A DNA stretch of 64,000 bases from Clostridia bacterium (GCA_029256705.1 JAQSXK010000005.1:23292-87291); one strand, 5' to 3'; counted from the stretch's first letter, positions 23,761 to 32,810 are shown. Translations and numbers: made by a program. Notes: a model not told the origin generated them from the letters alone.

Positions 23761-24667
23761 TTGAAATTAGAATACATAGTAAATAAACAAGATGAAAATG
23801 TCAAATTAAAATTTATATTAAAAAATAAATTATATATATCTACTGGGTTATTAACTAAACTAAAAAATAACAAATGTATTTATATAAACGATAAAATATC
23901 TATGGTAAATAGTATAGTAAAGGAAAATGATAAAATATTAATTAACTTAGATAATATAGACAAAGAAATTTCTAATTTAGTTCCATACGCTAAAAAAATA
24001 GATATTATTTATGAAGATGACTATCTACTTATTATAGATAAACCTAGTAATTTAGAGATTCATCCATCAGTTAATAATTTTGATAAGACTTTAGCAAATA
24101 TGGTAATGAACTATTATATTGAAAAAAATTATAATATTCAAAAAGTACATATAATTACTAGGTTAGATAAAGATACATCTGGAATTTGTATAATTGCAAA
24201 AAATGAATATGTGCAAAACCTATTCTCTGCTAAATGCAATATAAAAAAAGAATACATTACAATTGTAAATGGAATAGTAGAAAAAAATCACGATATTATC
24301 GAAAAAAATATAACCAGAAAAAAAGATAGCATAATAATTAGGCAAGTTAGTGACAAAGGTGATTATTGTAAGACAGAATATTTTGTTATAAATAGAAATA
24401 TAGGAAAAAATTATACTTGTGTTCGCGTATTACTACATACAGGAAGGACACATCAAATAAGAGTTCATATGGCATATTTAGGACATGTTATATTACGGTG
24501 ATGAATTATATGGATTGGAGCATAAAACTCTTAATATACGTGATATAATCCAAAGACAGGCATTGCATGCGTATAAAGTAAGTTTTAATCATCCTATAAC
24601 TAATGAATATATAGAATTTATTTCAAAACTTCCAGAGGATATGAACTTCTTTTTTAAAAATATTTAG
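23761..24667 (+). pseudogene. RluA-family pseudouridine synthase interrupted by a +1 frameshift
   Basis: The first ORF (23761-24501, 246 aa, TTG start after GAGGTGA) has an N-terminal S4-like part, IDKPSNLEIHPS and the catalytic HIITRLDKDTSGI, and runs to RVLLHTGRTHQIRVHMAYLGHVIL. It then stops, and a second ORF (24485-24667) supplies the missing GDELYGL...HAYKVSFNHP end in the +1 frame. Removing the single C at 24496 restores GHVIL-GDELYG, the family consensus. The catalytic Asp is upstream of the break. This is a one-base insertion, a sequencing error or, less likely, a recoding site. I treat it as broken. Confidence 0.8.
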
Positions 24668-24693
24668 GCGAAATCGTAGATTCGCCTTTTTTC
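24666..24693 (+). terminator. Terminator after the rluA-like gene
   Basis: Stem AGGCGAA..TTCGCCT followed by seven T; it overlaps the stop codon. Confidence 0.85.
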
Positions 24694-24740
24694 TTTATTT
24701 GACTATTTCGTTATATAAAGTCATATATTCTAATTGTTAA

Positions 24741-24776
24741 AAGAAAAACACCAGTTAAATTATATAACTGGTGTTC
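24741..24776 (-). terminator. Terminator after the GNAT gene
   Basis: A 10-bp stem AACACCAGTT..AACTGGTGTT followed by a T-rich tract on the minus strand. Confidence 0.8.
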
Positions 24777-24781
24777 TAAAT

Positions 24782-25222
24782 CTATACTACTTCATATAAA
24801 TATGCAGTATGACCTTCTTTCATATATCCTTTTTTGAAACCTAGACTTGTAACTAATTTAATTGAGATCTCATTACTATCTGAAACCAATGCTTCCAATT
24901 TTTTTACTTCAGTGAGCAATTCTCTATTTTGAAATAGTTGAATCATTGCTTGTTTTCCTATACCTTTAGACCGGTACTCCCAGTTTAAGGCAATAATCAC
25001 CTTACAATAACCTTTCATCAAAGAGAATAATGGGTCATTTCTATTTGGACGTTCAAGTAATATATACCCTACCTCAATCTCTTGATTTAAAATTGAAATA
25101 ATCTCATAATTCTTAATCCGATATATTATATCAGCTGGTATATAACTTTGAAAGCTTAAAACCTCCTTAAATTTTTTCATATCTAAAGAATCATTAACTT
25201 TTAATTGCACATTAGTGCTCAT
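24782..25222 (-). CDS. GNAT-family N-acetyltransferase
   Basis: 146 aa. The acetyl-CoA-binding motif A is visible as VIIALNWEYRSKGIGKQAM (R/Q-x-x-G-x-G/A), followed by the C-terminal strand-helix with LVTSLGFKKGYMKEGHTAYLYEV. The substrate is unknown; members acetylate amines on small molecules, antibiotics or protein N-termini. AGGGGG lies 9 nt before the ATG. It has its own promoter and terminator and sits next to other accessory-looking genes, so it may be a later arrival (inference). Confidence 0.8.
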   Translation of the reverse strand: MSTNVQLKVNDSLDMKKFKEVLSFQSYIPADIIYRIKNYEIISILNQEIEVGYILLERPNRNDPLFSLMKGYCKVIIALNWEYRSKGIGKQAMIQLFQNRELLTEVKKLEALVSDSNEISIKLVTSLGFKKGYMKEGHTAYLYEVV

Positions 25223-25276
25223 AATATTATCCCCCTAAATTTTTATTTTTGAGTTAGTAAAATTTAACATATATAT

Positions 25277-25305
25277 ATTATATCACATTTCTGAATATAA
25301 TTCAA
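25277..25305 (-). promoter_or_regulatory. Sigma-A promoter for the GNAT gene
   Basis: TTGAAT, 17 nt, TATAAT on the minus strand. The 10-bp element GTTTACATAA (minus strand, 25308-25317) lies directly upstream of the -35. Confidence 0.65.
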
Positions 25306-25353
25306 TATTATGTAAACAACTAATCACTAACATACAAAATAAACCAGGTTATA

Positions 25354-25428
25354 TATACTATTTCTGGGTCCTGTCATTCTAAGATCAGTTATATATGCCA
25401 TCTTACCATTAATTATATCCTCATCTGC
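25354..25428 (-). pseudogene. Relic of a second ymdB gene
   Basis: Translated on the minus strand this reads ADEDIINGKMAYITDLRMTG and then PRNSI, with 19 of 25 residues identical to ADEEIINCKMAYITDVGMTG..PKNSV in the intact ymdB at 26223-27011. The DNA match is also obvious by eye (e.g. CAGTTATATATGCCATCTTA). Sequence on either side no longer matches. It is the remains of a duplicated or recombined ymdB allele. Confidence 0.8.
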
Positions 25429-25465
25429 TCTAATAGATTATTTTGGTTATTATATGAGAAATATG

Positions 25466-25494
25466 TTGACTTTGTTTACATAATATGTTATAAT
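25466..25494 (+). promoter_or_regulatory. Sigma-A promoter for the secreted-protein gene, with overlapping inverted repeat
   Basis: TTGACT, 17 nt, TATAAT. The spacer contains GTTTACATAA, and the inverted repeat ACATAAT..ATTATGT spans the -10, so repressor control is plausible. Confidence 0.75.
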
Positions 25495-25604
25495 TAAATT
25501 ATGTCAATAATAATATGTTATATTTTTAATAAAATATATTGAAGCGGATTAATGTATATATTGCCCCTATTATAGTGATGAGCTATATTATACTAAGCGA
25601 TATT

Positions 25605-25646
25605 TTACTACCGTAATAGTAACTTTATTGAAAATATTACCGGAGG
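25605..25646 (+). promoter_or_regulatory. Structured leader before the secreted-protein gene
   Basis: Two hairpins exclude each other. TTACTA..TAGTAA (25605-25622) can form, or CCGTAATA (25611-25618) can pair with TATTACCGG (25635-25643). The second form would hide the first two G of the ribosome site GGAGG (25642-25646). Confidence 0.4.
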
Positions 25647-25652
25647 TATATC

Positions 25653-26165
25653 ATGAAGAAAATTACAGTAATAGTAACAATGGTAATGGTTTTAGTATTA
25701 AGTTTAAGTACAACAGCATTTGCTGGTAGCATGACAGAAAAAGATTACCTATCTCAAAAAAATCATGAGCAATATACCAAAAACATTGGTAAAACATATG
25801 GTATATTTAATGCTCCTGCTGCAGATGTCATTTGTGGAGTTTATGATTGGTCTAATTCGTCTGAAAATAAAAACAATTTAACTATTGAAGATTCTATTTT
25901 GGAAATTGTTTCTAATTTAGAAGATGCGGGTTATAGCGAACAAGCTAATGAAATTCTTTCTGCTGATACTCTAAAACAATCTATTTCAATTGCTGACCGA
26001 ATAATTAAAATGCAACTTACAAAGAATATTGAAAATACAAAAGCAAACAACAGAAAAGGTTGGTTTATCACATACTTTGTAAAATCAGCACAAGAAGCAA
26101 ATTATGGTTCTGATGTAATTGAACTATATATTCGTCTTCAATTACTTTTACCTGTTGGATCATAA
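25653..26165 (+). CDS. Small secreted protein of unknown function
   Basis: 170 aa with a clear signal peptide (KKITVIVTMVMVLVLSLSTTAFAG, cleavage expected after AFA). The mature part of about 146 aa is mostly helical by composition, with one Cys and no motif I recognise. GGAGG lies 6 nt before the ATG. It is a single-gene unit with a strong promoter, a structured leader and a strong terminator, and lies between a ymdB relic and the real ymdB. Codon use looks less A-rich than its neighbours. I cannot assign a function. Confidence 0.75.
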   Translation: MKKITVIVTMVMVLVLSLSTTAFAGSMTEKDYLSQKNHEQYTKNIGKTYGIFNAPAADVICGVYDWSNSSENKNNLTIEDSILEIVSNLEDAGYSEQANEILSADTLKQSISIADRIIKMQLTKNIENTKANNRKGWFITYFVKSAQEANYGSDVIELYIRLQLLLPVGS

Positions 26166-26177
26166 AAGTGTAAAACA

Positions 26178-26219
26178 AAAAAATGTCTAGATATAATTTT
26201 CTAGACATTTTTTGTTTTT
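26178..26219. terminator. Bidirectional terminator between the secreted-protein gene and ymdB
   Basis: Stem AAATGTCTAG..CTAGACATTT with T-runs on both sides. Confidence 0.85.
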
Positions 26220-26222
26220 AAA

Positions 26223-27011
26223 TTACTTTATACTTATTCTTTCAATCTTAATTGCAATACCCTTTAAATCATCTGTAGTTACTATAATACCGTTTAAAGT
26301 TGCATCATTGTCACTACATTCATACTTAGCATATGCACCTGTAGAAAAGCGTTTTAATGCTGTTTCTTTTTTAAGTCCAATTACACTATTTTTAGGTCCT
26401 GTCATTCCAACATCAGTTATATATGCCATCTTACAATTAATTATTTCTTCATCCGCAGTTTGTACATGTGTATGTGTTCCAAAAACACAAGTTACGTCGT
26501 TTTCTAAAAAATATCCCATTGCAATTTTTTCAGCGGTTGCCTCAGCATGAAAATCTAAAAATATGTATTTGGCTCCATCTGTTTTTAATTTATCTACTTC
26601 TTTTCTAGCAGTTTCAAACGGAGATAATACATTCTCTTGAGCTACTTCGCCAAGTCCAACTTTACCAAGTAAACTAAGCACTCCGATTTTAAAACCATTC
26701 TTTTCAACGATAACAGATCCATTCGCTTTTAGATTAGTAACATTAGCTGGAACAAGTAATCTAGGAAGTTTTATATATTCTTCTGCCATCTCTTTTCTGT
26801 AATATATATGATTGCCCATTGTTATTACATCAGTCCCAAGATTCATTATTTCATCGTATTCTTTTAACCTTAAACCTTTACCAGCTGCAGAATTTTCACC
26901 ATTAATTATAACAAAATCAATACTGTTTTCTTGTACTAACTTGTTATATTCTTTTTTAAGTTTATTCATTCCACTATTTCCAACTATATCTCCAATTACT
27001 AAAAACTTCAA
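26223..27011 (-). CDS. ymdB: YmdB-family metallophosphodiesterase
   Basis: 262 aa, TTG start 9 nt after GGAG. A two-metal phosphodiesterase with GDIVG, NGENSAAGKG, TMGNHIY, DFHAEATAEK and GTHTHVQTADE as metal-ligand motifs. YmdB of Bacillus hydrolyses 2',3'-cyclic nucleotides and affects the choice between biofilm and motility; loss changes RNase Y-linked mRNA levels. It follows rny by 14 nt, the conserved rny-ymdB pair. Confidence 0.93.
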   Translation of the reverse strand: MKFLVIGDIVGNSGMNKLKKEYNKLVQENSIDFVIINGENSAAGKGLRLKEYDEIMNLGTDVITMGNHIYYRKEMAEEYIKLPRLLVPANVTNLKANGSVIVEKNGFKIGVLSLLGKVGLGEVAQENVLSPFETARKEVDKLKTDGAKYIFLDFHAEATAEKIAMGYFLENDVTCVFGTHTHVQTADEEIINCKMAYITDVGMTGPKNSVIGLKKETALKRFSTGAYAKYECSDNDATLNGIIVTTDDLKGIAIKIERISIK

Positions 27012-27025
27012 ATCTTTCTCTCTCC

Positions 27026-28570
27026 TTATTTAGCGAGTTCAGTAACTCTCATTTCACGTATTAAACTAACTTTTATTTGTCCTGGATATGTCATTTCATT
27101 TTCTATTTGTTTAGCTACTTTTTTAGCCATTAGAATCATATTATCATCGCTAACAACTTCTGGTTTTACTATAAGTCTTATTTCTCTACCAGCTTGTATT
27201 GCAAAAGACTTTTCTACACCATTGTAGCTATTACATATTTCTTCTAATTTTTGTAATCTTTTTATATAAGTATCCACTGTCTCTCTTCTAGCACCTGGAC
27301 GTGAAGCTGAAACTGCATCTGCTGCTTGTATTAAAACAGCTTCTATAGTTTTAGGTTCAACATCACCATGATGTGCTTCCATACCTTGAATAATTTTTTC
27401 ATTTTCTTTAAATTTATTAAGTAATTCAATACCTAAACTTACATGAGTTCCTTCAACATCATGATCCATTGATTTACCTATATCATGTAATAATCCAGCT
27501 CTTTTAGCAATTGTAGGATCAATTCCAAGTTCACTTGCAAGTAAGCCTGCAATATGAGATACTTCAATAGAATGATTTAAAACATTTTGACCAAAACTTG
27601 TTCTAAATCTTAATTTACCTAATAATTTTATAAGTTCAGGATGAACATTTATTACACCAGTTTCATATAGTGCACGTTCTCCCTCTTCTTTAATTGTATT
27701 TTCAACTTCTATTTTTGCTTTTTCAATCATATCCTCAATTTTACCAGGATGAACTCTTCCATCTGCTATAAGTCTTTCAATTGCAATTCTTGCAACTTCT
27801 CTTCTTATTGGATCAAAACTTGAAAGTACAATAACGTCTGGTGTATCATCTATTATTAAATCTATACCAGTTAAAGTTTCAATTGTACGAATATTTCTAC
27901 CTTCTCTACCAATTATTCTACCCTTTAAATCATCATTTGGTAAAGTTACTGTTGTAACAGTTGCTTCAGATGTATGATCTGCAGCACATCTTTGTATAGT
28001 TTGCACTAACAACTCTTTTGCTTTTTTATCTACATCATATTTTGCTTTTTCTACTTCTGTCTTAACGTATTCTGCCATTTCATGTGTCATATCATCTTCT
28101 AATTCTTTCATTAATGCTTTTTTTGCATCACCTTCAGACATCTTAGAAATTGCACTTAAAGCTTCTATTTCTCTTTGTTTTGTTTTGTCTAATTCTTCTT
28201 CTTTTTTAAGAAGTTCAGTATTTTTTTTAATAATATTATTTTCTTTTTCTTCAATTAATGTTGCACGTTTATCTACTAAGTCTTGTCTTTGATTTATTCT
28301 GTTTTCAATTTCTTGTAATTCTCTTTTTCTTTCTTTTGCTTCTTTTTCAATTTCATCCTTTTGTTTAAGCATTTCATCTTTAGCTTGGATAATAGCCTCT
28401 CTTTTTATACGTTCTGCATCTTTTTTTGAATCTTCAATTATTTTTTTAGATTCATTTTCAGCACTCTCAATCTTAGCTTCAGCTGTCTTTTTTCTATATA
28501 CCACTCCTATGTAGAAAAAGGACACAGCAGAAAAAATTGCTGTAAGTACCGCTGTTATAATGTACTCCAT
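27026..28570 (-). CDS. rny: Ribonuclease Y
   Basis: A 514-aa membrane-anchored endoribonuclease that starts mRNA decay. The N-terminal membrane span (about residues 2-23) is followed by a long coiled coil to about residue 180, a KH domain with [21 protein letters not shown], and the HD domain with [17 protein letters not shown] and [12 protein letters not shown]. Length matches the family (about 520). AGGAGG precedes the ATG. Confidence 0.97.
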   Translation of the reverse strand: MEYIITAVLTAIFSAVSFFYIGVVYRKKTAEAKIESAENESKKIIEDSKKDAERIKREAIIQAKDEMLKQKDEIEKEAKERKRELQEIENRINQRQDLVDKRATLIEEKENNIIKKNTELLKKEEELDKTKQREIEALSAISKMSEGDAKKALMKELEDDMTHEMAEYVKTEVEKAKYDVDKKAKELLVQTIQRCAADHTSEATVTTVTLPNDDLKGRIIGREGRNIRTIETLTGIDLIIDDTPDVIVLSSFDPIRREVARIAIERLIADGRVHPGKIEDMIEKAKIEVENTIKEEGERALYETGVINVHPELIKLLGKLRFRTSFGQNVLNHSIEVSHIAGLLASELGIDPTIAKRAGLLHDIGKSMDHDVEGTHVSLGIELLNKFKENEKIIQGMEAHHGDVEPKTIEAVLIQAADAVSASRPGARRETVDTYIKRLQKLEEICNSYNGVEKSFAIQAGREIRLIVKPEVVSDDNMILMAKKVAKQIENEMTYPGQIKVSLIREMRVTELAK

Positions 28571-28885
28571 TTATTCTATTCCTCCTTAAATATATGTTTT
28601 TTCAATGTTCAACATTTATATATATTAAAAGTATTTTTTATGTTTGTATATATATGTTATCTGTACCAATATGTACATGTATTGTTGATCATAGCATAGA
28701 AAAATAAATAACCATTCTATACTACATAAATTATACAATATTTTAAATCATATAGCAAGCATTTTAATTAAAAAATAATAAAAACGCTAAATATAATATA
28801 ACGGTTATTTAAAAGAATAAATATATTAATAATAATAATTTATATAATAAAAAACACAAGAAGATTTATCAATCTTCCTGTGTTT
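28571..28885. other. AT-rich gap upstream of rny
   Basis: These 315 bases hold the rny promoter, its leader of about 150 nt with the palindromic stretch TGTACATATTGGTACA, and the terminator of the GDPD gene. I see nothing else in it. Confidence 0.6.
28730..28758 (-). promoter_or_regulatory. Sigma-A promoter for rny-ymdB
   Basis: TTGCTA, 17 nt, TATAAT on the minus strand. Confidence 0.6.
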
Positions 28886-28887
28886 TT
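28849..28887 (-). terminator. Terminator after the GDPD gene
   Basis: A long stem AAAACACA-GAAGATT..AATCTTC-TGTGTTTT with one opposed mismatch, then a T-run on the minus strand. Confidence 0.8.
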
Positions 28888-30223
28888 AGCAATCAACATC
28901 CCCTTCAACAATGAAATTGTCAAAAAAACTTGAATATGCAATTATATCCTCTTCACTTAATGCAGTATAACCTATAACTGGCAATCCTAATATATTGTTA
29001 AATTTAGATAATAAATATACATTAGGGTCTAAGTCATAAACTATATAATCTGGTCTACCTCTATAAAACAGGCAAAAATTACAAATTGTAAGAATAACCT
29101 TGCGTAGCTTTTTAAGTCCATTTAAACTGTGGCCAACTTGTCCTCTAACTACGTGTTCGTATCTCGTCATAAAATACATATTAACAAGTGTATTAAATGA
29201 TTGAACTGCAAACTCACCTTCGTAATTACAAAGTTCATTCATGATTTCATCTTCAAAACTTCTATCGAATAAGCTAAAATCCTTTATGTCAATTATTATT
29301 GGCACTTTACCATCTACTATAGACAATATTTCACCAAGAAGCAATGAATTCCTAATATCTGGTTTTTCAGAGATAGATTTTTTTTGACCTAACTTTTTGG
29401 TTATACCATCATCATGGTAACAAACAATCTTTCCTTCATACCTAATAACATCAAATTCAATTACTTTATTTAATTGAACACATTTCTCAAAAGCTTCCCG
29501 AGAATGTTCTTTTAGACTACTATCTGCAATACCCCTGTGCTGAATCTGATTTTTTTTACCATTATACTCAATAAGCCAATGATCAGATTTAACACGTGTT
29601 GTATACTTGTTACAAGTACTCCAAATCTTTTTAATAACAGTTTTTGCACTATCTTCAGCTTCAACAATAACATCATCGATAGCTGGGACAGAAACTACAT
29701 TTTTGTAATCCTTACCCTTAACAAATTCAAATCTTTTTCTGCATGGGTTAAGAACATAGAAAACATTATCTTTCCATACCTTTTTTGCTTTAAAATATGT
29801 GATAATATTTTTAGTATGGAAAAAAACTTTTCCGCTATAATTTTCAAGTACATTCTCAAGTTCTTTTTGATATGCAGCGTTCATAAGTCCTTTAATTTCA
29901 ATAAGAACAGATACCCTACCTTTTACCATTTTTAAAACATCTTCTAGTTTCGGAACCTTACAATTGCTATCTAAAACTTTATATTTTTTTATTTCTTTAA
30001 ACGTTCTCCTGTTCATACGTCCAGGTACTGATAGCAATCTTTTCATATATCTGTCATGAAAACATATAATGGTGCCACATTTTAAAAACCGTACATCAAC
30101 TTCAATTGCAAAATTTTGTTCTACTGCACGTGTAAATGCTTCTAAAGTGTTTTCTGGATACTTAAGATGAAAGCCTCTATGAGCAAATACTTCAGAATAT
30201 ACTTCGTGATTACAATGCTTCAT
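28886..30223 (-). CDS. Protein with two tandem glycerophosphodiester phosphodiesterase domains
   Basis: 445 aa. Domain 1 (about 8-210) has AHRGFHLKYPENTLEAF, EVDVRF and FHDRYMKRLLS. Domain 2 (about 235-445) repeats the plan with QHRGIADSSLKEHSREAF, EFDVIRYEG and YHDDGITKKLG. Both keep the His-Arg-Gly, the Glu-x-Asp metal site and the second His, so both may be active. GDPDs hydrolyse glycerophosphodiesters to glycerol 3-phosphate and an alcohol; no signal peptide is present, so this one should be cytoplasmic. AAAGGAG precedes the ATG, and a perfect consensus promoter lies upstream. It is a single-gene unit. Confidence 0.82.
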   Translation of the reverse strand: MKHCNHEVYSEVFAHRGFHLKYPENTLEAFTRAVEQNFAIEVDVRFLKCGTIICFHDRYMKRLLSVPGRMNRRTFKEIKKYKVLDSNCKVPKLEDVLKMVKGRVSVLIEIKGLMNAAYQKELENVLENYSGKVFFHTKNIITYFKAKKVWKDNVFYVLNPCRKRFEFVKGKDYKNVVSVPAIDDVIVEAEDSAKTVIKKIWSTCNKYTTRVKSDHWLIEYNGKKNQIQHRGIADSSLKEHSREAFEKCVQLNKVIEFDVIRYEGKIVCYHDDGITKKLGQKKSISEKPDIRNSLLLGEILSIVDGKVPIIIDIKDFSLFDRSFEDEIMNELCNYEGEFAVQSFNTLVNMYFMTRYEHVVRGQVGHSLNGLKKLRKVILTICNFCLFYRGRPDYIVYDLDPNVYLLSKFNNILGLPVIGYTALSEEDIIAYSSFFDNFIVEGDVDC

Positions 30224-30242
30224 TTAAGCATCTCCTTTCCAA

Positions 30243-30260
30243 AAGATTAAATATAATCTT
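30243..30260. repeat. Leader palindrome of the GDPD gene
   Basis: AAGATTA..TAATCTT, a 7-bp perfect arm in the 5' leader, just upstream of the ribosome site; a possible regulatory hairpin or operator. Confidence 0.4.
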
Positions 30261-30286
30261 CTTTGTTTATTTTAATAACGGTATAT

Positions 30287-30315
30287 ATTATATCAAATTT
30301 GTCGTTAAATGTCAA
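30287..30315 (-). promoter_or_regulatory. Consensus sigma-A promoter for the GDPD gene
   Basis: TTGACA, 17 nt, TATAAT on the minus strand; a perfect match to consensus. Confidence 0.85.
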
Positions 30316-30324
30316 ATAAAACTC

Positions 30325-30365
30325 AAAGAAAAAGAATGAAATCTTATTAACGATTCCATTCTTTT
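30325..30365 (-). terminator. Terminator after the 145-aa gene
   Basis: Stem AAAGAATGGAATC..GATTTCATTCTTT (with G-U pairs) followed by TTTTTCTTT on the minus strand. Confidence 0.7.
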
Positions 30366-30395
30366 AGCAGTTTACCTCTATACTGAGATTTAGTT

Positions 30396-30833
30396 TTATA
30401 TGGATTTATCCCAAAAAGCAACAATGATTTCGCCATCTTCTCCATTTGAAACTACAACAAGTTTGCCTGCATCTGTTGAATCAAATAGTATCTCAGGATC
30501 TTTAACTTTAACAACGTACTTTGCAACATTTACATCAGTACTATTTCCATTACGCGGTTGCTTTATCCAAATTGGTGAACCAGCAGCAAAGTCATATCTT
30601 CTTATAACCTCTTTTAGAACTTCATTTGCAAGATACCTAGTACCAAAAAACAATTTACTTGACTGTACTGAATACGAAGTATCTTTTGTGTCACATACCA
30701 TGTATGGACCAACCAGTTCCCATAAAGCTCTCCGATAGGCTTTCTCAGCTTCTGAAAGTTCATTCCACACTTTTTCTTGCGAATTTACAATTTCATTATA
30801 AGGACAATATCCAAGGTTCTCAAACTTAGCCAT
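30396..30833 (-). CDS. Uncharacterised 145-aa soluble protein
   Basis: I do not recognise this gene. It has no signal peptide or membrane span. The N-terminal half is acidic and helical (SEAEKAYRRALWELVGPY); the second half is beta-rich with VAKYVVKVKDPEILFDS and LVVVSNGEDGEIIVAFWD. GGAGG lies 7 nt before ATG. It has a strong promoter and a palindromic leader, and codon use is more balanced than in neighbouring housekeeping genes, so it may be acquired. Confidence 0.7.
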   Translation of the reverse strand: MAKFENLGYCPYNEIVNSQEKVWNELSEAEKAYRRALWELVGPYMVCDTKDTSYSVQSSKLFFGTRYLANEVLKEVIRRYDFAAGSPIWIKQPRNGNSTDVNVAKYVVKVKDPEILFDSTDAGKLVVVSNGEDGEIIVAFWDKSI

Positions 30834-30868
30834 TACAACTCCTCCAATAAAATTTTATTTTTGAACAA

Positions 30869-30889
30869 CTTTCGTATAATCGACGAAAG
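30869..30889. repeat. Leader palindrome of the 145-aa gene
   Basis: CTTTCGT..ACGAAAG, 7-bp perfect arms with a 7-nt spacer, located between the transcription start and the ribosome site; an operator or hairpin. Confidence 0.5.
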
Positions 30890-30913
30890 CATATAAATAT
30901 TATTACACTTATA

Positions 30914-30942
30914 ATTATAACACAGTTTACATAAAAAGTCAA
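30914..30942 (-). promoter_or_regulatory. Sigma-A promoter for the 145-aa gene
   Basis: TTGACT, 17 nt, TATAAT on the minus strand. The spacer carries TTATGTAAAC, the complement of the element in the promoter at 25466. Confidence 0.75.
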
Positions 30943-30953
30943 TTGCTGTTAAA

Positions 30954-30991
30954 ATAAAGAGTATAAACTCTTTATAGCTTATACTCTTTAT
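30954..30991 (-). terminator. Terminator after typA
   Basis: Stem TAAAGAGTATAA..TTATACTCTTTA followed by ATTTT on the minus strand. Confidence 0.75.
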
Positions 30992-30998
30992 AATTTAA

Positions 30999-32810
30999 TT
31001 ATTTTCTAGTTCCTCTTAATCTCTCAGAAGGATCTAATATTTTCTTTCTTAGTCTTATGTTAAGTGGTGTTATTTCTACTAGTTCATCATCAGATATAAA
31101 TTCTATAGATTGCTCCAAAGATAATTCTTTATGAGGAACTAATTTAAGTGCATCATCTGCTCCAGATGATCTCATATTACTTAAATGTTTTTCTTTGCAT
31201 ACGTTAATAGTTAAATCTTCGCTTCTAGAATTTTCTCCAACTATCATTCCAACATATACTTCTACACCAGATCCTATAAATAAAGTAGCTCTCTCTTGTG
31301 CATTATATAATCCATATCCTGTTGATTTTCCTTTTTCGTGAGCTATAACAGTACCTCTTTGTCTTGTTACAAGTTCACCCTTATCTTTTTCATAACCAGC
31401 AAAAATATGGTTCATTATGCCATTACCTTTTGTATCTGTCATGAATTCGCCTCTGTATCCAATAAGTCCACGTGCAGGAATTTTAAATTCTAATCTTGAA
31501 AATCCAACTTGAGAAGTTGACATACTCATATTAGTCATTTCACCTTTTCTGTAACCCATTTTCTCCATTACTACTCCAACAAATTCTTCTGGTACATCTA
31601 TTGTTAGGTATTCCATAGGTTCACATCTTACACCATCAACCATTTTATATATAACTGTAGGTCTAGATACTAGAAGTTCAAAACCTTCTCTTCTCATGTT
31701 TTCTATTAATATAGATAGGTGAAGTTCCCCTCTTCCAGATACTTTAAAACTATCTGCATAATCTGTATCTTCAACTCTTAGTGAAACATTTTTTTCAAGT
31801 TCTTTATATAGTCTTTCTCTTATTTGTCTAGAAGTTATTAATTTTCCTTCTTTACCAACAAAAGGACCATTATTTACACTAAATGTCATAGAGACTGTTG
31901 GTTCATCAATATCTACGAAATCAACTGCTTCTGGAGCTGTAGGATCTGCTATAGTTTCGCCTATATTTATACCTTCAACACCATTTACTGCAACTATATC
32001 TCCACATACTGCTTCATCTACTTCAACTCTAGAAAGACCAAAATATGTATATAATTTACCTATTTTTAAGTTTTGTACAGTTCCATCTTTTTTACAAAGA
32101 GCAACTTGTTGACCATTTTTTATAGTTCCTCTTTCAATTCTTCCTATACCTATTCTTCCTGTATATTCGTCATAATCTATATTAGTAACTAATAATTGTA
32201 ATGGTGCATTTTTATCACCAGATGGTTCTGGAATTGTATTTACTATTGTTTCAAATAAAGGAATCATATTAGTAGATTCATCTTCTAAATCTATTTTAGC
32301 AAATCCATTTTTTCCAGATGCAAAAACCACTTTAAAATCTAATTGTTCATCAGTAGCATTAAGATCCATGAATAATTCTAAAACTTCATCTATAACTTCT
32401 GTAGGTCTTGCTCCAGGTCTATCTATTTTATTAACAACAACAATTGGCACTAAATCAAGTGCTAGTGCTTTACTAAGTACAAATCTAGTTTGTGGCATTG
32501 GTCCATCAAAAGCATCAACAACAAGTACAACACCGTCAACCATTTTAAGTACACGTTCAACTTCTCCACCAAAATCCGCATGTCCTGGTGTATCAACTAT
32601 GTTTATTTTTATATCTTTATAATGTATAGCAGTATTTTTAGATAATATTGTTATACCTCTTTCTTTTTCAATATCATTTGAGTCCATAACTCTTTCAGCA
32701 ACTTGCTCATTTTGTCTAAAAGTTCCACTTTGTCTAAGCATAGCATCAACAAGTGTTGTTTTACCATGATCAACGTGAGCTATTATTGCTACATTTCTTA
32801 AATTATTCAT
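30999..32810 (-). CDS. typA: Ribosome-associated GTPase BipA/TypA
   Basis: A 603-aa translational GTPase that helps 50S assembly, chiefly in cold or stress. The G-domain carries [14 protein letters not shown], the switch-I region [24 protein letters not shown] and [15 protein letters not shown]-like domains III/V and the BipA-specific C-terminal domain follow ([33 protein letters not shown]-like end). AAGGAG precedes the ATG. Confidence 0.97.
   Translation of the reverse strand: MNNLRNVAIIAHVDHGKTTLVDAMLRQSGTFRQNEQVAERVMDSNDIEKERGITILSKNTAIHYKDIKINIVDTPGHADFGGEVERVLKMVDGVVLVVDAFDGPMPQTRFVLSKALALDLVPIVVVNKIDRPGARPTEVIDEVLELFMDLNATDEQLDFKVVFASGKNGFAKIDLEDESTNMIPLFETIVNTIPEPSGDKNAPLQLLVTNIDYDEYTGRIGIGRIERGTIKNGQQVALCKKDGTVQNLKIGKLYTYFGLSRVEVDEAVCGDIVAVNGVEGINIGETIADPTAPEAVDFVDIDEPTVSMTFSVNNGPFVGKEGKLITSRQIRERLYKELEKNVSLRVEDTDYADSFKVSGRGELHLSILIENMRREGFELLVSRPTVIYKMVDGVRCEPMEYLTIDVPEEFVGVVMEKMGYRKGEMTNMSMSTSQVGFSRLEFKIPARGLIGYRGEFMTDTKGNGIMNHIFAGYEKDKGELVTRQRGTVIAHEKGKSTGYGLYNAQERATLFIGSGVEVYVGMIVGENSRSEDLTINVCKEKHLSNMRSSGADDALKLVPHKELSLEQSIEFISDDELVEITPLNIRLRKKILDPSERLRGTRK

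Larger units (their letters stand above)
25223..25652. other. Intergenic region with a ymdB relic and two divergent promoters
   Basis: These 430 bases contain the GNAT promoter, a 75-nt relic of ymdB (25354-25428), the promoter of the secreted-protein gene (25466-25494) and its leader of about 150 nt. Confidence 0.7.

Noticed and set aside
24485-24667. Separate 60-aa gene after the RluA-like ORF
   Set aside because: It is the frameshifted C-terminus of the RluA family protein and has no ribosome site.
25300-25510. dif-like chromosome-dimer site (TTATGTAAAC half-site)
   Set aside because: Only one half-site matches at each position; the second arm is not recognisable, and the element lies in promoters.
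24782-30833. Accessory stretch as an integrated mobile element
   Set aside because: No integrase, transposase, terminal repeats or attachment-site pair was found; core genes ymdB-rny lie inside it.
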